From Lysinibacillus piscis (GTDB lineage Bacteria; Bacillota; Bacilli; Bacillales_A; Planococcaceae): a stretch of DNA of 64,000 bases. The notes under the pieces are model-generated. The model was not told the origin of the DNA. It ran no database searches and saw only the letters and a list, made by a program, of their open reading frames with translations. The stretch spans positions 930,001 through 994,000 of the forward strand of contig NZ_BRZA01000002.1 in NCBI RefSeq assembly GCF_026012395.1, given 5' to 3'. Made by a program: the position numbers and the translations under genes. Position 1 is the first letter of the stretch. Each line of letters starts with the position of its first letter. Positions 36,940 through 45,084 of this stretch are shown piece by piece.

Positions 36940-37146
36940 AAAAACATCACATCCTGTGACAACGGCTTGTTACTGTCGCTGCGTTGTACTACGCTTTCGT
37001 ACAGAAAACATTAACTGACCTACATCGTGTAGGCCCTCAAAATCCATGACACACGGTTTTTCTGTGCGAAAGCGGAGTGAAACGCAGCGTCAGCACATGT
37101 TTTTCTGTACCGAAAGCGTTAGCGTCAGGTACAACATCCGCCGGGG
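36940..37146. repeat. hairpin-forming repeat units
   Basis: Several short units share the core CGAAAGCG-n-AGCGTCAG or its complement and are closed by inverted pentamers or hexamers. Examples are TGTAC/GTACA (36985-37003), TGTGC/GCACA (37063-37097) and TGTACC/GGTACA (37106-37133). There is no coding frame with a ribosome site. They resemble REP/BOX-type dispersed elements. Confidence 0.75.
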
Positions 37147-37398
37147 CTTTATCTTGATTCAGTGAATGTCTTTTTATTTGCTGCTGACGTTTCACTTTCG
37201 CGCAGAAAACATTTGTATCGAAAGCGCAGTGCAATCTTTTTTGTGCGAAAGCGCAGCGTCAGCAACAGATACAGGCGTTTGGACACCCACTGAATGGAAG
37301 TAAAAATAGGCATTCATCCCCTCCCTGTAGAGGAAGGGCTCTTCTGTATCTGACGCTCCGCTTTCGATACAAAAAGCATTTGCCGAATCAAGATAAAG
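37147..37398. mobile_element. 252-base MITE-like element with 14-base terminal inverted repeats
   Basis: CTTTATCTTGATTC (37147-37160) is the exact reverse complement of GAATCAAGATAAAG (37385-37398). The interior contains hairpin units TGTATC/GATACA at 37214-37273 and 37347-37373, with the same CGAAAGCG core seen upstream. It encodes no transposase. The immediately flanking bases show no clear target-site duplication. One end supplies the last codons and stop of the methyltransferase gene. Confidence 0.7.
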
Positions 37399-37930
37399 GT
37401 TTTTTGGCATCTATAATAATGGACACCATTCCTAATTTCTGAATCGAATTTCTTGTGTCGAATCGCAATGACCTGCCTATCTTTCCATCTGCTTCATTCC
37501 AGTATGTATAGTGAAAATCTCCGTTGTCATCACAATACTCCAACAAAGTCACCTCAAATCCAGCCATTTCAAATATAGACACAAACGTTTTTGCATCATA
37601 GACGATTTTATGTGTGGCTGCTGGATGGTCTGCTGGTCCAGGGCCACCAACTTGAACCATCTGTTGATAGCCATCATGACGAAAATTTTTATCAGGAACC
37701 GCACAACGAATGTATCCACCTGGTTTTAAAAATTGATAACAATGCTTAGCAGCTTTTATTCCATCCTCAAGGCTTAAATGCTCCCATACATGTTCAGCTA
37801 AAAGTGCATCTATACATGCTGGCGCAGATAATTGATGCCAACTTTCTAAAGACAATAAATTCAGTTCCTCTTCTTGGGTACTAAGCCACCCCTCAAACTT
37901 CGTCTCCCCTGCTCCAATCACTATTTTCAT
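37388..37930 (-). CDS. SAM-dependent methyltransferase-like protein, C-terminus supplied by a repeat
   Basis: ATG 37930 is preceded by GGTG at moderate distance, giving 180 residues (MKIVIGAGETKFEGWL). The short N-terminus with IVIGAGETKFEGW matches the motif I region of predicted methyltransferases of the LNLGCG-x-GW type, though GAG replaces GCG. AEHVWEHLSLEDG and LKPGGYIRCAVPD give the post-I and motif III regions of Methyltransf_11. The last residues KPLS and the stop come from the inverted terminal repeat at 37385-37398, so the original C-terminus may have been cut. The substrate is unknown. Confidence 0.78.
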   Translation of the reverse strand: MKIVIGAGETKFEGWLSTQEEELNLLSLESWHQLSAPACIDALLAEHVWEHLSLEDGIKAAKHCYQFLKPGGYIRCAVPDKNFRHDGYQQMVQVGGPGPADHPAATHKIVYDAKTFVSIFEMAGFEVTLLEYCDDNGDFHYTYWNEADGKIGRSLRFDTRNSIQKLGMVSIIIDAKKPLS

Positions 37931-38161
37931 AAAGATTTCACCATCCCATTTTCTCTCTATAACCATTCATTCAAACAATGTCATGGGCAAAGACACCCCG
38001 ATTTCAAAAAGATGCAAATTCTTAAGAAATCTTCATAAATATCCCGTCTAATTATTAATAAATTCCATTTATAATGATAAAGGTCGACAAAGAGCCTCAT
38101 ACACATTTATTCAAAATCTTTTACATGTAATTTATTTTAAAATAGTTAGGAGTATCTCATC

Positions 38162-39568
38162 TTGGATTTTACAGAAATTCTCAATAATATTCAAATTTTA
38201 ATGTTGCCAGTTATCGTCATTATAGGTATAGAGTTTTTACTGATTACACTTTATTATTTCTTATATGCTAGAAAGCAGCCTTCAAATCAAATCAAGCGCC
38301 TCATTGTTGGTGCCATCTTCATTGGATATATTGTTTTTGTACTTGAGCTAACGGTTATTGGTCGTGGCACCTCGCATTATATGCAGATGAATCTTCAGCC
38401 ATTCAGTGGCTATATAGACGCATGGAAAAAATATTCTTTACGTGAGCTGCAAAATTGCCTTTTTAATATCGCAATGTTTATTCCATTAGGTTTATTTTTA
38501 CCTTTTATTAACGCAAAATGGAAGGCTTTTAAATGGTCATTTCTTATTATTTTTAGCGCAACGCTAGCCATCGAAACGTATCAGACTCTTTCAGGAGCAG
38601 GTATTTTTGAGCTGGATGATTTAATCAATAATTCACTTGGTGGTATTATAGGCTACCAACTATACATGCTTGGTGCTTCCATTGTCCATCATAAAAAAGT
38701 GAAAGTGAAAAGTTTAATTGGCAACCTTGCTATACCACTTTTAATGGGATTGATTTTTATCGGTATGAACATTGTCTATGCTCAACAAGAGTTTGGTCAT
38801 CTAGCCATTAATGCCTATACAAAATCCAATATGTCAGAGGTTGATGTATCGACTTCATTGGAACTAAGTCCATCACCTACAGTAGCTCCTGTTTACAAAA
38901 AAATGAAAAAAAATGACGATGTTGAAGCTCTATTGCAAGAGAAATTAGGCTTATCAGAGCTACGTACACGAACTTTTCGTGATGATCGTGAGCTTCTCTT
39001 AGAAAGTCCAACAGGAAATCAATATACGCTATTTATTAGTTCGGAGGGACAATGGTCATTAACGGAGAATCATTACACAGCCGAGCAGGCTTCATCAAAC
39101 AAACCAATGATGGAGGAGGCAACGGCATTAATGGAAGAGCTTGCTCTACTACCTCAAGATGCTGAATTGACTGTATCGGAAAATGGCTTGTTTGAATGGC
39201 AACTTTTAGATCGTCCCGATGTCAATATGAATTATTGGAGTGGTGAAGTACGTCTTGGTCTTAAACCAGACGGTCAAATTTATTCATTAGCGAATGATTT
39301 TCATCAAAACCAATTGGTACGAGAAGTGAATATCCTTTCTCCTTTTGAGGTATATGAGCGAATAAAAAATGGTGAATTTCCTCAAATCAAATATAATGCA
39401 CTTGTACAGGAAGATGAGTTGATTATCAAAAAAGGTGACCAAATTAATGTAGATGCTATAGAACTTTCATATATGTATGACACGAAAGGCTTCTACCAAC
39501 CTATATACAGAGTGTCTGGAACATTTAATGGCAAGGATTGGTTTACTTTAATTCAAGCAAGAAAATAG
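38162..39568 (+). CDS. VanZ-family membrane protein with extracytoplasmic C-terminal domain
   Basis: TTG 38162 stands nine bases after TTAGGAG, giving 468 residues. The N-terminal half (about 10-210) has five hydrophobic segments with VanZ signatures: NLQPFSGYIDAW, NIAMFIPLGLFLPF and ELDDLINNSLGGIIGYQL. A final helix (about 197-215) leads to about 250 residues outside the membrane, including LSELRTRTFRDDRELLLESP and YDTKGFYQPIYRVSGTFNGK. These look like two small PepSY/YycH-like modules. VanZ proteins affect teicoplanin resistance and envelope functions; the large tail is unlike the short VanZ of enterococci. Confidence 0.82.
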   Translation: MDFTEILNNIQILMLPVIVIIGIEFLLITLYYFLYARKQPSNQIKRLIVGAIFIGYIVFVLELTVIGRGTSHYMQMNLQPFSGYIDAWKKYSLRELQNCLFNIAMFIPLGLFLPFINAKWKAFKWSFLIIFSATLAIETYQTLSGAGIFELDDLINNSLGGIIGYQLYMLGASIVHHKKVKVKSLIGNLAIPLLMGLIFIGMNIVYAQQEFGHLAINAYTKSNMSEVDVSTSLELSPSPTVAPVYKKMKKNDDVEALLQEKLGLSELRTRTFRDDRELLLESPTGNQYTLFISSEGQWSLTENHYTAEQASSNKPMMEEATALMEELALLPQDAELTVSENGLFEWQLLDRPDVNMNYWSGEVRLGLKPDGQIYSLANDFHQNQLVREVNILSPFEVYERIKNGEFPQIKYNALVQEDELIIKKGDQINVDAIELSYMYDTKGFYQPIYRVSGTFNGKDWFTLIQARK

Positions 39569-39584
39569 TGATGCTATACAGTAC

Positions 39585-39631
39585 CAGCATGATAACAAAA
39601 TTTCGAGTATACGGACTTTGCTATCATGCTG
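39585..39631. terminator. bidirectional stem-loop between convergent genes
   Basis: CAGCATGATA (39585-39594) pairs with TATCATGCTG (39622-39631), extended by an inner CAAA/TTTG after one mismatch. T-runs are weak, so it may mainly protect mRNA 3' ends. Confidence 0.65.
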
Positions 39632-39640
39632 ACATAGTGT

Positions 39641-40012
39641 TTACCCTTCTAAAAGCGCCTGATACAGTAGCTGTTTATCACCGATTTCTACGATAATCAT
39701 AGAGAAAGAGTTGTTATTGGTAGCGAAAAATGACGTGCCAGCCTTCAATTTTGTGGCATAGCAATTTTTAAAGAATAGCGTAGAAGTTGTCCTCTTAGCA
39801 ATTTCTCCAAGCTTTTCGCCCTTTATGTAGGTCGAGCTATCTAGCCACTCTTCCTCTGTAACATTACGATAGACGACATCTTTGTATTGTAAAATATCAG
39901 CTTGTGGATTATCAGCAAGAATAGAGCGAGCTGTCGGGTTTGTCTTTACAGCAGATGAACATCCTACTAAAATAAATAACATTACAAGCTGATAGATTAG
40001 TATTTTTTTCAT
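39641..40012 (-). CDS. small lipoprotein of unknown function
   Basis: I chose ATG 40012, giving 123 residues; TTG 40018 is possible. The start reads MKKILIYQLVMLFILVGC, a lipoprotein signal with lipobox ILVGC and Cys18. The mature part, ending SFSMIIVEIGDKQLLYQALL, is a small alpha/beta domain without a recognised motif. It is convergent with the VanZ gene. The ribosome site is weak (AAAGG about 14 bases upstream). Confidence 0.75.
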   Translation of the reverse strand: MKKILIYQLVMLFILVGCSSAVKTNPTARSILADNPQADILQYKDVVYRNVTEEEWLDSSTYIKGEKLGEIAKRTTSTLFFKNCYATKLKAGTSFFATNNNSFSMIIVEIGDKQLLYQALLEG

Positions 40013-40041
40013 AACCAATTACCAACCTTTTATATGAAATA

Positions 40042-40074
40042 AAATGCTCTCCTAACACTATCAGGAGAGCATTT
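40042..40074 (-). terminator. terminator of the DinB gene
   Basis: AAATGCTCTCCT (40042-40053) pairs perfectly with AGGAGAGCATTT (40063-40074), then T-rich on the minus strand. Confidence 0.85.
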
Positions 40075-40078
40075 GTTA

Positions 40079-40549
40079 TTATTGCATTTCTTTTGTTGGG
40101 CCCATCACAGCTGGCACTGGTAAGCCTGCTTGACGTAATAATACGGTCATTTGTCCACGATGGTGTGTTTGATGGTCAATGAAAATGCGCAATATGGCAC
40201 CACGTTCTGTAGGTCCCATCAGGCCTTTCACTTCCACTAGCATATCTTCATTTGTTAGCTTAGCTACTTCTTCTTTTATCGCCTCTGTTGCATTTTCATA
40301 GGCAGTGACAATTTCTGCTGCTGTTGCAGGAATCGGATCATCTTTACCAAGCATTGGCACAGTCAAGCCTGCTAAATAGCCAAAATAACCAATTGCGCCT
40401 ACTAAATGCCAGCCCAACCAGCCAAGTGTACTATGTCCTTCTACAATACTTTGTCCTAGCTTTTCATCTGTTACAGCTTGTAATACTTGCAAAGTACCTT
40501 TTGAAGCGTGTGACCATTCTTTTAAAAAATCATCTACTTGTCGATACAT
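40079..40549 (-). CDS. DinB-family four-helix protein
   Basis: The 156-residue protein fits the DinB/YfiT-like metalloenzyme family, four-helix bundles with a metal site made of three His residues. Candidates are visible: His in GWLGWHLVGA (about 48) and the pair in FIDHQTHHRGQM (about 125-129). Family members include thiol transferases of bacillithiol or mycothiol metabolism; the reaction here is unknown. An AGGAGG-type site precedes ATG 40549. Confidence 0.85.
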   Translation of the reverse strand: MYRQVDDFLKEWSHASKGTLQVLQAVTDEKLGQSIVEGHSTLGWLGWHLVGAIGYFGYLAGLTVPMLGKDDPIPATAAEIVTAYENATEAIKEEVAKLTNEDMLVEVKGLMGPTERGAILRIFIDHQTHHRGQMTVLLRQAGLPVPAVMGPTKEMQ

Positions 40550-40627
40550 CGAACAGACCTCCTACAATGTTTACTTCTTTTCTATCATACAAAAAAAAGT
40601 GAACTATTTACAAGTTCTGATTTAAGT

Positions 40628-40648
40628 TTACATAATATTATTATTTGA
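40628..40648. promoter_or_regulatory. 21-base palindrome (copy 2)
   Basis: TTACATAATA-T-TATTATTTGA matches the element at 28979-28999 at 20 of 21 positions. It lies about 65 bases before the lipoprotein gene at 40712; a TTGATA -35-like hexamer overlaps its end. Confidence 0.5.
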
Positions 40649-40711
40649 TATAAATGTATCATTCCTATATTGTGTATATAATAAAAGAAAACAGCGGAAG
40701 GAGTTTTGAAG

Positions 40712-41305
40712 ATGAGATACCTCTTATTTATCCTATCCTTACCTCTTTTACTGATTGGTTGTACCCAGCAGCCTAGTGATATAACAGCTGATTTGCCAGT
40801 GACACCAACATTGCTATCCCTTTTCCCACCTGATGGCTCAACAGCTTATTTCCAAGGAGAAGGCAATGAGTTTGCTAGCTATACGGTGCACACCACTTAT
40901 ATCGACACCCAGCATATTGCTCAAATAGAGGATAATGGTGGTGTCACGTTATTAAAAGTTTATCGTATCACAGAGAAAGCCATTGAGCTTGTATTACAAG
41001 AAGTCGTAGAAGAGTCTCCAGCGATTCCAACCGCACAGCAAGTTGCTTCCCTCCCTATTTTGGAAACGGTATTGCAGTCACCATTACAAGCAGGTCAGCA
41101 ATTTCATGGTTGGACGATTGTTTCCACGACTGAAACACTTACCATTGGTGACACAATCTCCCAAGATGTCTTGTTAGTCGTGCGCAAGGAAGATACGACA
41201 ACGACACGGAAATATTTTGCTCCACATATCGGCTTATTACGTACAGAATATGAAATGCAGGAAGACGCTTTTGTCGTTACATCCACTTTAACTAAAATCG
41301 AATAA
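40712..41305 (+). CDS. lipoprotein of unknown function
   Basis: ATG 40712 follows GGAAGGAG by eight bases and gives 197 residues; TTG 40706 is too near the site. The start MRYLLFILSLPLLLIGC has a lipobox LLIGC. The mature domain is mostly beta, with PDGSTAYFQGEGNEFASYTV near the beginning and KYFAPHIGLLRTEYEM near the end. The latter pattern occurs in uncharacterised Bacillales lipoproteins. It is monocistronic with a hairpin at the end. Confidence 0.8.
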   Translation: MRYLLFILSLPLLLIGCTQQPSDITADLPVTPTLLSLFPPDGSTAYFQGEGNEFASYTVHTTYIDTQHIAQIEDNGGVTLLKVYRITEKAIELVLQEVVEESPAIPTAQQVASLPILETVLQSPLQAGQQFHGWTIVSTTETLTIGDTISQDVLLVVRKEDTTTTRKYFAPHIGLLRTEYEMQEDAFVVTSTLTKIE

Positions 41306-41329
41306 CAACAATCATCTGTGCATACAAAA

Positions 41330-41357
41330 AAGGCACCCTATGTGTATAGGGCGCCTT
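41330..41357. terminator. bidirectional terminator
   Basis: AAGGCACCCTAT pairs with ATAGGGCGCCTT around GTGT (one mismatch). It is shared by the lipoprotein gene and the convergent cold-shock gene. Confidence 0.82.
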
Positions 41358-41389
41358 AATTTAACGAAAGTAATTTTAATTACCGAGAA

Positions 41390-41590
41390 TTAAAGTTTAG
41401 TTACGTTAGCAGCTTGTGGTCCGCGGTTGCCATCTACAACTTCGAACTCAACTTTTTGACCTTCGTCAAGAGTTTTGAAACCTTCGCCTTGGATAGCTGA
41501 GAAGTGTACGAATACATCGTTTTCGCCTTCAACTTCGATGAATCCAAAACCTTTTTCTGAGTTAAACCATTTTACTGTACCTTGTTTCAT
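41390..41590 (-). CDS. cold-shock protein (CspB/CspD type)
   Basis: The 66-residue single cold-shock domain binds single-stranded RNA and DNA and keeps mRNA unfolded at low temperature. RNP1 (KGFGFIEV) and RNP2 (VFVHFSAI) are intact, and the protein ends [12 protein letters not shown] like B. subtilis CspB and CspD. GGAGG precedes ATG 41590. The gene has a strong promoter 154 bases upstream and a long leader that forms a large hairpin, as is usual for cold-induced csp genes. Confidence 0.96.
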   Translation of the reverse strand: MKQGTVKWFNSEKGFGFIEVEGENDVFVHFSAIQGEGFKTLDEGQKVEFEVVDGNRGPQAANVTKL

Positions 41591-41649
41591 TTAAGAAAAC
41601 CTCCAAAAATAAAAGTAAACAATATGTAATTTCTTCAACGAATGAAAAA

Positions 41650-41708
41650 AATTCACATATTACAAAGAGTACCGAACTAACGCGATCACTTTTTGTAATA
41701 TGTGAATT
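41650..41708 (-). ncRNA. large hairpin in the csp 5' untranslated region
   Basis: AATTCACATATTACAAA (41650-41666) is the exact reverse complement of TTTGTAATATGTGAATT (41692-41708), giving a 17-bp AU-rich stem with a 25-base loop about 60 bases before the start codon. It lies inside the expected 146-base leader and could act as a temperature-sensitive element. Confidence 0.75.
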
Positions 41709-41743
41709 CATGTTTCCGGTGAAGCAATTAAATTGTTACATTC

Positions 41744-41772
41744 AGTATAACTCTCATTCATAAATTTGTCAA
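41744..41772 (-). promoter_or_regulatory. sigma-A promoter of the cold-shock gene
   Basis: TTGACA (41772-41767) and TATACT (41749-41744) are separated by 17 bases, near consensus. Confidence 0.85.
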
Positions 41773-41800
41773 ATAAAGAAAAAATGTTTTTTGATTTATT

Positions 41801-42127
41801 TTAAAATTCCTTCAAATCAGTCGTTTGCATGGCGATAATCCCGTGATAAATTTGTACATCATCATCACAGGAATCACAGTAACACATTTCATTATCAGAC
41901 CAAAATGCCCAATATTTGTCCTCTTTTACTGCTTCATGCTGATAGATTGAACGAAAATGTTGGAGCTTTTGTTGCAACACTGCTTCAAATTGTTCTTTCG
42001 TCTCAAAGGTTTCCTCTGTTTGAATCCATTGCTGCCACCCTTCAAATTGCCACCACGGTTCATAATCTGCTTTCATATAAACAATTGTATACAAATGACC
42101 ATTCCTATCCTCATAAGATAGTTTCAT
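41801..42127 (-). CDS. DUF1033 family protein
   Basis: The 108-residue protein matches the DUF1033 pattern known from Firmicutes: YEPWWQFEGWQQWIQTEETF near the start, a middle helix with FRSIYQHEA, then YWAFWSDNEMCYCDSCDDDV and QIYHGI. The Cys-x-Cys-x-x-Cys cluster could bind metal. Function is unknown. Only a weak ribosome site is seen before ATG 42127. It lies between the csp promoter and a divergent chemoreceptor gene. Confidence 0.8.
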   Translation of the reverse strand: MKLSYEDRNGHLYTIVYMKADYEPWWQFEGWQQWIQTEETFETKEQFEAVLQQKLQHFRSIYQHEAVKEDKYWAFWSDNEMCYCDSCDDDVQIYHGIIAMQTTDLKEF

Positions 42128-42219
42128 TATTCACAAACACCATTGAAATGTCTATTAAAAGCACTTGGAATATGCTATCATATTCTTGATATTCATTATT
42201 TTGGAGGTAGGTATACGAT

Positions 42220-43947
42220 ATGTTTTCAGCTATTCGCCCTAAGGCAGAAATTGATGAACTACTACAGCGAGGTACTGATTTACAAGCAACAGGTAGATTT
42301 CATCAAACGTTAGCATTTAACCATTTTCGATCACAAGATGAACAAAATTTACAAACGCTATACCATAAATTAACGAACATTACTCCTTCTATGAATACGA
42401 TTTTTAAGACATACTTACAGGAGCTATCCCCTTCTTCTCAGCTAGCTATTCGTGAAGAAGATATTCAGGAGTACTTGACACAATTTTTCTTAGCTACTCG
42501 TGATGATACATATGTCGATCGTGTCGTGACATTTTTCAATTTATTCAGAAAAAATAACTATGAACCAGGCAAATTAATTGTTATCTTCAATCAATTCGCC
42601 TTTTATATTACAACTTATATTTTACATAATTTCGGCTTGAAGCCACAAAAAGCATTTGAATTATTAAAATCCTTCCAAGCTGCTGTCAATGTAGATCAGG
42701 AATTGCTTGTGGAAGTATTAACAGAGCGAGTGCTTGAAAACGTTGTGAGTGAAATTTCTTCTTTAATGGATACCAATGCAAAAATCATGTATATGAAAGA
42801 CTTAGTATTTAGCTTAGATAAACAAAATGATGAAATTCAATCATCTACCGCAGCAACAGAGGAAATTGCTGCCTCTATTAACGAAGTGGCACGTATGGCT
42901 TCTCATATTTCAGAAAAAACAACGGAATCTGTCGCTCATGCAGTGAATGGGAAAAATGCCATTGAACATGCACTCGCTGATATTTTCAAAACAGAGCAAA
43001 CGTTTACAACAATTGTCGCATCCTTTACAGAATTACAAAAACGTGTCAATGATATCGAAAATGTCGTGACACTTATCAATCAAATAGCTGACCAAACCAA
43101 TTTATTAGCATTAAATGCATCCATTGAAGCTGCACGTGCTGGTGAGCATGGTAAAGGTTTTGCTGTTGTCGCACAGGAAGTTCGCAAGCTAGCTGAAAAT
43201 ACAGTATCTGCATTGAGTGATGTGTCAGCAAATGTGCAGCATTTAAAACATTATTCCAATGATGTCTCTACCTCTATTACAGATACAACAACGATCATTA
43301 AAGAGGCAGTTGTAGAAGCAAAAGACTCCCTGCCGTTATTGAATGTCATTGTGCAAATTATTGAAGATATTAATGTCGATGTGACAAATACGGCAGCCAT
43401 CTCTGAAGAACAAGCAGCTGCTATCGATGAAGTATCAGCAAGGATGCTAGCTATTGCAGATTTACAGGAAGATATTCGCCGCTATAGTCAAAATACGTCC
43501 AGTGATATTCATTTGCTAGGAAAAGAATTGAACCGCTTCCGCAATGATATTATTGCCAATAATAATATTCAGTTATCATCTATTGCTCTATTGCAATTAT
43601 CCAAAGCTGACCATATTTTATGGAAATGGCGCATTTATAATATGTTCTTGAAGCTTGAACATATTGAAGTGAACGACATTTCCTCCCATAAAGATTGCCG
43701 TCTTGGTAAATGGTATACATCTGAACGATCTATCAAACGCTTTGGACATTTGCAGGACTATCGTGATTTAGACATTCATCATGCACATGTACATCAATCA
43801 GCTAAACTCGCTGTTGAAGCCTATAAAGCTGGAAATATTCAACAAGCTGAGATACATTTAAAAGATATCGAGCAAGCGTCTGAGCAAGTTCTCTACCATA
43901 TCAATCATTTAATTGCCTATTTAGAAAATGAGCGAGCTGGACATTAA
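42220..43947 (+). CDS. soluble globin-coupled-type chemoreceptor with C-terminal CZB domain
   Basis: The 575-residue protein has no membrane helix. Residues about 1-175 are all-helical and resemble the protoglobin sensor of HemAT. The helix that should carry the proximal haem His ([20 protein letters not shown]) contains no His, so haem binding is doubtful. Residues about 200-440 form the MCP signalling domain with [20 protein letters not shown]. Residues about 455-570 are a CZB zinc domain: [20 protein letters not shown] and [12 protein letters not shown] carry the expected His-Cys-His-His ligands. GGAGGTAGG precedes the ATG. It probably senses zinc or oxidants in the cytosol and signals to CheA. 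Confidence 0.85.
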   Translation: MFSAIRPKAEIDELLQRGTDLQATGRFHQTLAFNHFRSQDEQNLQTLYHKLTNITPSMNTIFKTYLQELSPSSQLAIREEDIQEYLTQFFLATRDDTYVDRVVTFFNLFRKNNYEPGKLIVIFNQFAFYITTYILHNFGLKPQKAFELLKSFQAAVNVDQELLVEVLTERVLENVVSEISSLMDTNAKIMYMKDLVFSLDKQNDEIQSSTAATEEIAASINEVARMASHISEKTTESVAHAVNGKNAIEHALADIFKTEQTFTTIVASFTELQKRVNDIENVVTLINQIADQTNLLALNASIEAARAGEHGKGFAVVAQEVRKLAENTVSALSDVSANVQHLKHYSNDVSTSITDTTTIIKEAVVEAKDSLPLLNVIVQIIEDINVDVTNTAAISEEQAAAIDEVSARMLAIADLQEDIRRYSQNTSSDIHLLGKELNRFRNDIIANNNIQLSSIALLQLSKADHILWKWRIYNMFLKLEHIEVNDISSHKDCRLGKWYTSERSIKRFGHLQDYRDLDIHHAHVHQSAKLAVEAYKAGNIQQAEIHLKDIEQASEQVLYHINHLIAYLENERAGH

Positions 43948-43963
43948 CGAAGGAGGATATGAC

Positions 43964-44245
43964 GTGTATAAACGAGCATTGATTAAATTTTTTGGAGATG
44001 TCTATGGCACAGGCTATCGTTTTTTCATCAAACAAAAAGCGATGGAATTAGGGTTAAAGGGCTATTGCAAGCTGAATCAACAAGAACAAATTGAAGTAGA
44101 AGTCGAAGGCCCTCAAAAAGCAATTGATGAATTCCTTCACTTTGTACAAAAAGGTGTAAGCTTACAAGCGGATTCTAATTCCTTTACATTGGAAATATAC
44201 GATGATCTTAAAGGCTATGTACGCATGGAGTCAGACATTGTTTAA
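43964..44245 (+). CDS. acylphosphatase-like protein
   Basis: GTG 43964 follows GAAGGAGG by seven bases, giving 93 residues, the normal size of acylphosphatase. FFGDVYGTGYRFFIKQKAM corresponds to the phosphate-binding GxVQGVGFR loop and keeps its Arg. The catalytic Asn segment, usually GWVRN, reads GYCKLN, so Asn is displaced by one residue or lost. It may be weakly active. Its ribosome site directly follows the end of the chemoreceptor gene, so the two are probably co-transcribed. Confidence 0.8.
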   Translation: MYKRALIKFFGDVYGTGYRFFIKQKAMELGLKGYCKLNQQEQIEVEVEGPQKAIDEFLHFVQKGVSLQADSNSFTLEIYDDLKGYVRMESDIV

Positions 44246-44433
44246 TGTTTGGCTCTTTTTTATGACAACATTGACATGTGCCTATCTCACTTGATGATTC
44301 ACCATTATACCGACAAGTATTTTCATTGAGAAAAAGAGCAATTCGCTGTAAACTTTATATAAGACTTTGTGAAACTTTTTGTCGAATATTTCGTAATACA
44401 ACTATAGATACACTGAGACAAGGAGGAAGAATC

Positions 44434-45084
44434 ATGCTCACTGTTGGACATTTTTTTTCTAGACATACTGCGAGCTTTTTACTATCATTGACGACTGTTT
44501 CCATTACAGCCATTGCGACCAACCCAGGACTCTTCCTTGGTAGTTTATTATTTGCTGGGACCTATACAGCGAGCACAACGCTGCTAAAATATAGACAAAG
44601 GCGCAAATTTATGCAACTTACAGGTATTACAAAAGAAGAATATCAACATATTAGTGCATTGCTTACAACCGCTAATAAGCAACTTCAAACATTAAATCAA
44701 AATTATTTACGTGTGCGTTCGATTTCTGCCTTTAAACAATTACTAGAAATTACACGTGTCTCCAAAAATATTATGAAAATCGTGAAAACAGAGCCACGTA
44801 AATTTTATCAAGTAGAGTCATTTTTTTATGCCCACCTTCCCTCTGCAGTGGAACTAACAGAAAAATATTCTTTACTCTCTAAACAACCTGTCAAAGATGC
44901 TGAAATTCAATTAACCTTGTCTAAAACACGTGATACATTGACAGACTTAAATGACACGATTAAAGGTGATTTAAAGGATGCGCTTGCTGACGATATCGAC
45001 CATCTACAAATGGAAATTGAATTTGCGAATCGTTCCAATAATAGACGTAGAGAGCAATTAGAATGGCGAGGCGAGGATAAATGA
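44434..45084 (+). CDS. xpaC: XpaC family protein
   Basis: ATG 44434 follows AAGGAGGAAGA; the frame upstream has no ribosome site. The 216-residue product has two hydrophobic helices near the N-terminus (FLLSLTTVSITAIATNPGLF and FLGSLLFAGTYTA) and then a helical coiled-coil region. XpaC is named for 5-bromo-4-chloroindolyl-phosphate hydrolysis, but its biochemistry is unknown. The assignment rests mainly on the downstream TelA-type gene, the same order as B. subtilis xpaC-yaaN. The stop overlaps the next start in ATGA. Confidence 0.82.
   Translation: MLTVGHFFSRHTASFLLSLTTVSITAIATNPGLFLGSLLFAGTYTASTTLLKYRQRRKFMQLTGITKEEYQHISALLTTANKQLQTLNQNYLRVRSISAFKQLLEITRVSKNIMKIVKTEPRKFYQVESFFYAHLPSAVELTEKYSLLSKQPVKDAEIQLTLSKTRDTLTDLNDTIKGDLKDALADDIDHLQMEIEFANRSNNRRREQLEWRGEDK

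Noticed and set aside
36940..37400. CRISPR array
   Set aside because: The units vary in length and orientation and have no constant spacer size; they are hairpin repeats, not direct repeats with spacers.
37037..37410. Short minus-strand frames of 65-72 residues across the repeats
   Set aside because: They are made of repeat sequence, overlap one another and lack ribosome sites.
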